Origin: Rhizophagus irregularis
Lineage: Eukaryota; Glomeromycota; Glomeromycetes; Glomerales; Glomeraceae
DNA: 64,000 nt
Assembly (NCBI RefSeq): GCF_026210795.1
Contig: NC_089435.1
Span: 1-64,000 of the forward strand
Reading direction: 5' to 3'
A program made the position numbers and the translations under genes. Position 1 is the stretch's first letter, and every line of letters begins with the position of its first letter. Below are positions 56,305 to 64,000 of the stretch, one piece after another. The notes under the pieces were generated by a model that saw only the letters and a program-made list of their open reading frames with translations, had not been told where the DNA came from and did no database searches.

Positions 56305-58508
56305 TTATATCCGCAATACCTTCCTAGGCAATTTCTCATAAAATTGTCTAACTATAGCACCAAATTTTTCTAAACACTTCCCTTCATCAGTTGTTTTCCA
56401 CCTACTCGCATCCTCGACAAACGCAACAAATGATTTCAGCTCTCCCTCCAACTTGTCTATTAATTCTGAAAATGACATTTTCTCTCCAAACTTGATAATT
56501 CCAATGATTTGACACAATCCGTCGTAGTCCTGAATAATTTCTTGCCATGGATCGAAGTGAAGTAGCAACGAAGTTGCAAGGCCGAAATCAATAAGATAGA
56601 AATGACCATTTCTCTGTATAACGTTTCGTATGGCTACATCTCCATGCGCGTAACCACGGGCATGTATCTTCTCCAAGCACGATAATAGATCCAGAATTAT
56701 TTGAAAAATTGTGTAATCATCTATATTACCGTTATCAGAAATCCATGATTCCAGGGGTAGTCCCGCAAAATCGGTAAGTAAAGCCAGGGAACCTCCCATT
56801 GTATGACCTTCAAAGAGAATTTTGGGAACACAAGAAAGATCACTTAGTGCACGCAACACTGATATTTCACGGCAAACTTGAAAGATTTCAGTGTTTTTGC
56901 AAACTTCAATCTTCAGATAAAAAAATGATCAATATGGCAAGTTTATTATACACAGTATGAGACATTCTCAGGATTAATTACCTTCAAAACGGCATCCTTT
57001 ATTCCATAATCACGTACTTGTGCCAAAAAAACTATACACTCTCTTCCAGTTCCAAGGTGAGATGTAATCTGCACATGGATATAATTTCCAGATTTTAATC
57101 TAATAAGAATGTCCTCTCCGATGAAGGAAGCCAAGAGACTTTCAGAAGAAATTGATGACTTATTCCTATACGTATATGTATTATCTTTGTTTCCACCTAA
57201 AGTAATGATATGTTTATTAACAACCTAGTACAAAACTATTAACATCACTAAACACGAATTAATAAATTTTTTATATTATTATAAACTACAGTATAGGTAT
57301 TTTTTATTTTTTTGTAAGTATAATAATTATATTGACATATATGACATACTCATCCTTTTCTTTATCAGGTCATCATAATAACGACCAATTAGGCCAGCGA
57401 TAAGTGAGGCCGTGTGTTCACTCCATCTATAAGTGGTACTTTGCTCAAACTTCACTTTTGGGGCACCATTAATATCATTTAATAATTGTATTTTCGCAAA
57501 TTTCCAAAGCTTCCCATCAGTTAAACATCCGTAGAAAACGCGTGTTAGAGGTCTATCCGCTGTAAGGTATGCCCTGGCATATTTTATTAATTGACCTTTC
57601 CCTACCATTACTTTTGAATTATCATTTAAATCATTCTTAACTTCCCAACCCAAGCCTTTTGATAAATCAGGTGTGCTATTTGTCAATTCTTTGCGGTAAT
57701 TTTTATGGCCAATTATGATATCAGCGTAAACTTCATATTCTTGCCGGCTGCCATAATCTCCAAATACAAGTAACTCGCTTTCTAAGCTCAACCTTTTTAC
57801 GACTTCATTCACAACATTAACGCAAAATGGCTGATTTACCTTGGTTTCACTTGATCCTTGTATAGGAGCATCAGGGTATTGAAGAAATACTTGGCGACCA
57901 AACAGTAGCTCTGCATCAATATCCATCTCGATTTGCCAAGGTCGTACGACTCCCATACCTCTCACATATTTGTACACGGAGGAAGACTTTCTTGTATTGT
58001 CCGTTTTAGAAACGAATAATTCATATCTTAAATCTTTAATTGTTTTTTCTAATAAAATGGAAATAGTTAAAAAGTAACGGCGAAAAAGCAGTACATTCAC
58101 TCACGTTGACCAGATTTATTACGATCACTTACCATCGCCGGCGACATCAGGCGCTTCTACAATAACGTGTATAAGATCTTCGGGAGGCGCTTGATTTTCA
58201 GGCCAGTAAGTACCAATTTTTCGCATATCCTTCATTAGATAAACATCATCATTCTCATACTCGTAATCCTGAAGTTTCAAGTTTTGAATATCGAAAATAT
58301 GGTCGTCATCAACAGGGTTCTTAAGCTTCAAAAGCTTAAGTCTGTCCGGGGCGAATTTATCAAACTCAGGTTCTCTAGCTTTCTTGATAACTTTCTTAAG
58401 CTCAGAAATACGGTTATCCCTTCCTATGGTAACCTCAAAAATAGTAGCAACTCCACGAACAAGTAACCAAAGGTTGATTTCCGTTCCAGAAATTGTAACT
58501 TCAGACAT
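56305..58508 (-). CDS. Crinkler (CRN) effector with nuclease-like and kinase domains
   Basis: Exons on the minus strand are 58508-58133, 58048-57350, 57196-56954 and 56903-56305, and they join in frame to 638 residues. Exon 1 is the CRN ubiquitin-like header (LWLLVRGVATIFEVTIG, ELKKVIKKAREPEFDKFAP) ending with LIHVIVEAP, the counterpart of the header-closing HVLVxxP motif. Exon 2 has a PD-(D/E)XK-like segment: EVYADIIIG, then GLGWEVKNDL and KGQLIKYARAY. Exons 3-4 form a protein kinase fold with a Gly-rich start (SHLGTGRECIVFLAQV), VLKVI, catalytic loop YAHGDVAIRNVI and LIDFGLA. No signal peptide is evident. CRN proteins in oomycetes and early-diverging fungi act inside host or competitor nuclei. 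Nuclease-kinase combinations are known in this class. The copy looks intact. Confidence 0.85.
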
Positions 58509-59116
58509 TTTGTACGTTATTGTGTTATTGTTTGTTTGTATGACAACGAATGAAAGAAATTTTTTTTTGTAAAAGGGGAAATTTGGGGTATATATGAAAA
58601 ATCGACTGTTGCACAGATTGATCTGATCAGTTGCACAACCGGTTTCGTTATTACAACTATGATTGATAATGTTTAATAGATTCGTGCAATATAATATAGA
58701 TTATCTTGTAAAACCAAATAAAATTAGTGTCATCATGTAGCCTGTATTTTATATATTTTTTCTCAACGATAAAGAAAAGGCAATATTAATTTACCAGACA
58801 TTATATTTTTTTTCATATGGTGTCAGTATATAAAGCTTTGAGTATATGTGGGAAAGTTCGAGAAAAAACGTGCAATTATTTGTTCCCGTGATACATGTTG
58901 TCATTTCTAACGTTACTGCGTTTATCAATGATATTTGAAATTTGTTCGAGAAATTTTAGCATACACAATTCCCTCAATCCCTCATTAACAAAAAAGACCT
59001 CCTTTGTATATAGTTTTTTATTATGATTTTAAGCAGATCTGTTGATCAGATTTTCGTGATGCCATCATATTAATGTAATTTCCCCAAAAGTTTATAACAA
59101 AATCGATACTGCAAAT
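58509..59116. other. Upstream region of the CRN gene
   Basis: A CATATATACCCC-like TATA candidate lies about 90 bp upstream of the CRN start (near 58590, minus strand). No gene is seen in the rest. Confidence 0.35.
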
Positions 59117-59126
59117 TATATAAAAA
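59117..59126 (+). promoter_or_regulatory. TATA box
   Basis: TATATAAAAA lies 132 bp before the ATG of the small spliced ORF at 59249. Confidence 0.35.
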
Positions 59127-59248
59127 GGTGATGTCCTGGTTAGTGAATCCTTTTATATGTCTTGTGCAAGAAAAGCAAAAATCAAACAAAAATTCAACTG
59201 TTCAGGTCTTACCATTATTTACAGTACATCGTCAATATCATTTATCAA

Positions 59249-59510
59249 ATGAACTCGTATATTCCGCAAAGTAATAATAAGGTAAGTTGGTTTATTATTC
59301 GGCTAGATTCTTGAAACATGTCATCATGACATTAATCGATTTTCCCCGCCTCTATAGATGTTCCAAAATAAAACGGTCATATTACTCTTTTTCGCCAAGA
59401 AAATCTTTGACAATAGGCGCAGTGAAATTATTCACATGAATCTCGTCACATGCAAAGGCACAGCAAAAGTTTGCGTAGTACATCAAAAATATCACGTGTC
59501 GAATTCTTAA
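59249..59510 (+). CDS. Possible small spliced gene, 61 residues
   Basis: Exon 59249-59281 (MNSYIPQSNNK) with donor GTAAGTTGG, acceptor CCTCTATAG, exon 59358-59510 (MFQNKTVILLFFAKKIFDN and onward) to TAA. A TATA box precedes it. The length is below usual gene-calling limits. No family is recognised. The second exon may use its own ATG. Expression data would decide. Confidence 0.25.
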
Positions 59511-60618
59511 TGTTTGGCACAGTATCTTACTGGTGATAAAAAAATTACTCGTCAAATTTCTTAAAAATCAAGGCGGATTGAATATTCTGAAAATGAGATG
59601 TAAAGGTAAGTAAATCATTAATATTACATTACTTTTTTTCATAAGTTACTAATCTCCCAATTTATGCTCACTGTAGATTCGAAATTATTCATTCTCAGGA
59701 AACTTCTCTTGCGGAAGTTAGCTAAAATCGAAAATTTCTATATAATCTGTGTGGATAGGAGTGATTTATATTGGCAAGGATCTTGTAAATACAGTTTATT
59801 TCGTATTTGTAGAAAATGGAATCTCATAATTAGATAGAAAAAAATTAGATAGATCTACATAAATATGAGAGCAAAGAAATAATTTGATGCTGGGACTCGC
59901 ATTTAATGACCTAGGATCTGTGTCTCTTTGATAGCATCATATTGTTTTGCTTGCAATTTCCATCATTTTACATTTCTTTTGTATTTGAAAAAAATTAAAT
60001 TTCATACAGAACGAACATTTGATCCAGCATCCATTGCAATTAAGGATGTGTCTGCAATACCCTAATTGCGGATTAATTGCGATTTGTGATATTGCGGAAC
60101 AATAAAATGGTACATGATTCAACATTTAAAAAAAAAAGAAGATATATAAAATCATCGATAATTTATTAAATTTTATAGAAAATTTTACAGTATAAATTAG
60201 ATTATAGTTTAAGGTAAATGTAATTCTAGAATAGTTCTTTGGCTCAATGAATAATTTCCTTTACTGTATAAATATTAAAATTGATTAATTTTTAAAAGTG
60301 AAATAAATTACCATGATCTATGCAACCATTTATCATCAACAAATCCTTATAATAATATCTTTCCATACTTTTTCCATTCTTTATTTTACATCTTCTTTTA
60401 AAGCAACCATTGACATCATCAGTCATAATAATTTATTTTATTACTAAAAGATCATCAGTCATAATAATGTTTTCAATTATTTGCTTTGTAACGATATCAA
60501 AGAAGGTCACGAGAAATGATGCAATGCCTGTGCGACATAAAAACCTATATTAACGTTTACTTTCCCACTAAATATTCTGGAACGCAACACTATTTTTTTA
60601 TCTGAGCCAAAGATTGCA
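59511..60618. other. AT-rich spacer between small ORF and CRN relic
   Basis: No gene is recognised. A GATCATCAGTCATAATAAT duplication lies at about 60416-60470. Confidence 0.4.
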
Positions 60619-62081
60619 ATGTCAACTATAATTCTCAATTGTTTGGTCATTGGTGAAAACCCCTATGAAAATGCATTCGCAGTTGATATTGAAATAAACA
60701 GGTCTATTAGCAAGTTTAAAAATGCTATCAAGGAGAATCAAAAGTCTTTTTTGATAACGTTGCGTCCAAAGAACTCAAGTTATAGAAGATCGACAATTTC
60801 CCTCAAAGAAGAAAATAAAAAATTAATCACTGTCAATACAAAAATAAATGTTAATATCAAGGATGAGCTTAGTGGTGTCGAATTGTTTTTACTTTCAAAG
60901 ATCAGCAAACACTTTTCTTCTCGAAAGAAGTTCACTGTACTACAACATATGGGCGTATGACAGTAACCCAAGAAATGGTGACATTGGAAGGCTTTAAGAA
61001 GAAACTTTATGAATATTTAGTATTTCCAGATGGGACAAAAACAAGCATATTGTAATAGGTTATGTAATGAGTGGTGTTAGCTTGAAGAGAAAAATTTTAA
61101 CAGGTAAAATGCGTAAAATTTAGACCAGACAAGCCAGAGTGCAACGGTAGAAAGTGATACAGTGGAAATTGCGATAGAGTGTAAAGTTATTCAATTTTCT
61201 GCTGACGAGAATTTATTGAGAATTATCTGGATTGCTAATCTCAAGGTGAATTTGAAAATAGTTGTGGATATGTGCAAGCACTATTAATATATTAGGATAT
61301 TCACATGTCAATTCTGATCAGTTAATTTATGTACAGCATCTTTGACTATTTTTATAGTATAACAACCTTTCTCTTTATTTACTTTTCCAAAGATAAAGGC
61401 ATTTTTTGACTTGAAGGCAGATTGATTATAACAGATTATCACTTTTTAATGGAAGTGTCAAAAATACTTCAAGAGAGATCCGAAATTTGGTTGTGAAAGA
61501 ATTATTGAAATTATATAAGATATTCCAATACATTACTAGTGCCAATGAAGCCGCTCATTGCAAGTTTATTTCTGCATTATTTACGGATCTTTGGTAGTGA
61601 GGTGAAAGTCTATCCCCAATATGAAATTTTTGGAAGTCATGGCAAAAGACCAATTGATTTGGTCATAAAAGTGAAAAATACAATCATCACAGTTACTGAG
61701 GCAAAAAAAGAGAACATCAATCAAGGTATTGTACAGAATGCAGTCCAACTACAAATATTTATACAGCGCAATCCTAAAAAACATAACTATGATACGGCAA
61801 GTTTATATGAAGATGTAATATATAGAATTGTATCAACCACTGTAAATTAGGTCATAATCAAACTAGTTTCATCTAACTCTGAGAATAATAGTGAAGAGAA
61901 GGTAGAAGTGTTGTTAAGTTCTTTGTCGCACTTATTATCATTACCAATTAATAATTCTGTTTTAACCTATGAGAACTTGGCAAAGCCTGTTGAAAACTTG
62001 TTTGGTCAAATTAAGTGGGTGTTTGATTACCAGTTAGAATCGCAAGAATTATTAAAACGGGTAAAAATAGAAGATAAGTGA
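60619..62081 (+). pseudogene. CRN effector pseudogene (header plus nuclease-like domain)
   Basis: The header from ATG 60619 (STIILNCLVIGENPYENAFA, VDIEINRSISKFKNAIKE) is a CRN ubiquitin-like domain, and a DELSGVELFLLSKI segment follows. After a stop at 60960 the remains of a linker are seen. From 61539 a nuclease-like region resumes: VKVYPQYEIFGSHGKRPIDL, IITVTEAKKENINQG and QNAVQLQIF. This contains the Asp...Glu-x-Lys pattern of restriction-type nucleases found in CRN C-termini. A last in-frame tail at about 61975-62081 ends LESQELLKRVKIEDK. Several stops and frame changes separate the parts, so the gene is dead. It lies 2.1 kb from the start of the intact CRN gene, on the opposite strand, with a different C-terminal plan. 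Confidence 0.75.
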
Positions 62082-62284
62082 GATAGTCTTGTCTTGTTCG
62101 AAAAATAATCGTATATATAGACAGTAGACACTAGTATAAAAAAAAAAGTTATGTATCCCGAGTAAAGTCCTTATCATTGTATTTATTTTAATTCTGCATT
62201 AATAAGGCGATTCTTTACATTTACTACAAAACATTAAATAATTCACATTTTATTATTAATGTCAAATGCTTAATCCTTTGATTC

Positions 62285-62540
62285 ATTTAGAGAATTAAAT
62301 ACCAAGCTCTTAGCTGAGATTGCTGAGCTTAGAAAGAGATCAAGGGCAAGAATGTTGAGATTTCTAGGAGGTTGCTGAGAATGAGAAAACTGAGACAGGA
62401 GCTTAACATTCAGGCCAAAAATGATTAGCTGGAGAAAACTATATTGCATTATTCATCAGTTGAGATTGGCAAACTTAATGCCATAATCATAAAACTAGAG
62501 AAAAATTGGGCAGTTCCACTAAACTTAAATCCTAAGAATG
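62285..62540 (+). pseudogene. Relic of a leucine-rich coiled-coil gene
   Basis: The plus strand reads TKLLAEIAELRKR and, in other frames, further Leu/Glu/Lys-rich pieces (EVAENEK, EIGKLNAIIIKLEKN) interrupted by stops. This looks like a broken coiled-coil coding region. It could be the tail of another effector-like gene. Confidence 0.35.
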
Positions 62541-63326
62541 CTGAGTTTGCATTATGCAAAATCGATTTTGAACTCATATTTATGTAAGTAAATTTTGAAC
62601 ATATTTAAAATTAAAGATTTTTGGTTTTTTTAATAATTTTATTGTCATTTTTATTATTTATTAGTTTCATTTTACACTTTTCACATAATTTATGGTCATG
62701 ATACCAATTATAATGACAATAATTTATAGAAAGCTTTGATTAATTAAATTATGATGCCATTTAATAGTTGTTAAAAGAATATTACATTGATTGTATTTAA
62801 AAAAAGTAATTCAATTTATATAGTACTAATAAGAATGATAATACAATAATGCAGTACAATTATGATATAATGCATTTGTATTAATACATAATACAATTAA
62901 TACATGTATACTGTAATAATTTTTATTTTTTATTTTTATTAACCAATATACGTCACTAGTCGAAATAAGGCAAATCGGCTAAAAATCGGATATCCGATTT
63001 TAGGTCAAATTACGGCTGAAATATGTCCGATTTTTACAAAAAAATATATTCCGATTGTTATCCGATTGACTGCCAATCAGATGTACTTCGGAACTTAAAT
63101 CGGACATAAATCAGAACTAAATCATACTAAATTTGGACAGTCAATCAGATGTACTTCGAAACTTAAATCGGACATAAATCAGACTAAATCATACTAAATT
63201 CGGAAAATTATTATATATAGAAAATTCGATTTAAATTTATTATCGTTATATATTAATTATCAGAAATATTTACGAATAATACATGAAAAAAAAAAATTTA
63301 AAATAAATGTAATTGATAGTCCCGCT

Positions 63327-63969
63327 TCATTCAGCTAAATCATCACCAGCTCCACTTTTTTGACTATCGATTAACACCTCTTCCGTTTCTTCACCATAGT
63401 CTTCATCTTCGTCGAAACCACTTCTACTATCGATTTCCGTATCATATATAAAATCCTCTTGCTCGACATATGACCATTGTGGAGCATTTTCAGAATGCAT
63501 TCGGTCGAAGTGTTGAACTTCATCATCATACTGGCGAGGTCGTTGTAATTTTGCCGTTTGAATATCTGCCGAATGTGAGTCGATGACGTTTCGAAGTAAA
63601 TTTTTTAGCTAAAAAAGACAATATAAATAAAATAAATACAAAATAAAGAAAGGAACAAGAGTGATATATCGAAGTATAAATATCGAAGTATAAATATCGA
63701 AGTATAAATATCGAAGTATAAATATCGAAGTATAATAAATATCGAAGTATAATAAATATCGAAGTATAAACCTCTTGTGATCGCCAAGAATAATCATAGA
63801 CGCATACGATCGTCTTATCTGGATTCTCTTCATCTGACTCACTGATTTCCGGCGAGTGGTAAGATCGATTTGCCAACATTTTTAATAATTGGCGTTTTTC
63901 ATAACCAATTATTCTTTCGTCACTTTTCCTATAAAGATCCTTTGCAGCCTTAATTCGACGCAATTTTTT
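63327..63969 (-). CDS. CACTA partner gene, copy c (5' part beyond window)
   Basis: The exon 63969-63772 starts at a TTTAAG acceptor and encodes KKLRRIKAAKDLYRKSDER, YHSPEISESDEENPDKT and VYDYSWRSQE. Intron 63771-63609 follows. The last exon 63608-63327 encodes LKNLLRNVIDSHSADIQTAK, YDDEVQHFDRMHS and an acidic tail ending SGAGDDLAE. The residues agree closely with copy b at 53.4-54.0 kb, with no stop in this part, so this copy may be functional. It shows what the family's conserved C-terminal region looks like. The preceding exons (coiled coil, basic repeat) are outside the window. Confidence 0.75.
63663..63770. repeat. 14-bp tandem repeat inside an intron
   Basis: About eight copies of ATCGAAGTATAAAT (two units lengthened by an extra AAT) fill the intron of partner gene copy c. 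In the intron sense the unit carries GTATAAT-free T-rich sequence, and splice sites at both ends are intact. Confidence 0.85.
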
Positions 63970-64000
63970 CTTAAATGATAAATATATAAGAAAATTAGCA

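Larger units (their letters stand above)
62954..64000. mobile_element. End of a second CACTA element of the same family
   Basis: CACTAGTCGAAATA starts a 50-base stretch that matches the right end of the 34.2-54.7 kb element (read on the minus strand) almost base for base, including AAATCGGCTA and TCCGATTTTAGG. The following 63000-63200 repeats ATCGGACATAAATCAGA words as a subterminal array. The partner gene copy c follows. The transposase would lie beyond the window. Confidence 0.75.

Overview
The window is about 64 kb of very AT-rich eukaryotic DNA with short GT...TTTAG introns. It holds mobile elements, spliced transposase genes, a large AAA-ATPase/nuclease gene and two Crinkler (CRN) loci. 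This mix of Tnp2/CACTA, Plavaka-type and Mutator transposases with CRN effectors fits an arbuscular mycorrhizal fungus (Glomeromycotina, Rhizophagus-like). I name the lineage from gene content only; there is no rRNA or other marker gene in the window.

Layout. 0-4.5 kb: repeats and AT-rich DNA. 4.5-5.4 kb: a five-exon Myb/SANT-like gene. 6.1-11 kb: a decayed Tnp2 (CACTA-type) transposase with a divergent, spliced partner gene. 13.2-18.9 kb: a Plavaka-type transposase relic carrying a 244-bp hAT-like MITE, with its own divergent partner gene. 19.5-22.1 kb: an integrase relic next to a zinc-ribbon gene (DUF5679-like) that is split by a Tc1 element. 22.9-26.2 kb: a Mutator (MULE) transposase. 27.2-29.2 kb: an intact AAA-ATPase-like/PD-(D/E)XK gene. 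30-34 kb: a degenerate array of exon-like modules, a small TATA-preceded gene and a 537-bp foldback element. 34.2-54.7 kb: a complete CACTA element (terminal inverted repeats ACACTGGTCGAAAT, 3-bp target duplication ATT) containing its Tnp2 transposase, an 89-bp tandem array and a divergent partner gene. The partner gene is itself split by an 11.86-kb Polinton-like element (about 925-bp terminal inverted repeats, 6-bp target duplication TCAAAT). 56.3-58.5 kb: an intact CRN effector with nuclease-like and kinase domains. 60.6-62.1 kb: a CRN pseudogene. 62.95-64 kb: the end of a second copy of the same CACTA family, running off the window.

The most unusual object is the Polinton-like element. 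It encodes a protein-primed family B DNA polymerase and a Maverick-type integrase. No double-jelly-roll capsid, packaging ATPase or adenain-type protease is recognisable; it has instead a Gag-like CCHC protein and a retropepsin, without reverse transcriptase or LTRs. The second theme is a conserved partner gene, present three times, that is divergently paired with Tnp2 transposases and looks like the accessory gene of this CACTA family. Most elements are decayed, several by changes that look like C-to-T transitions.
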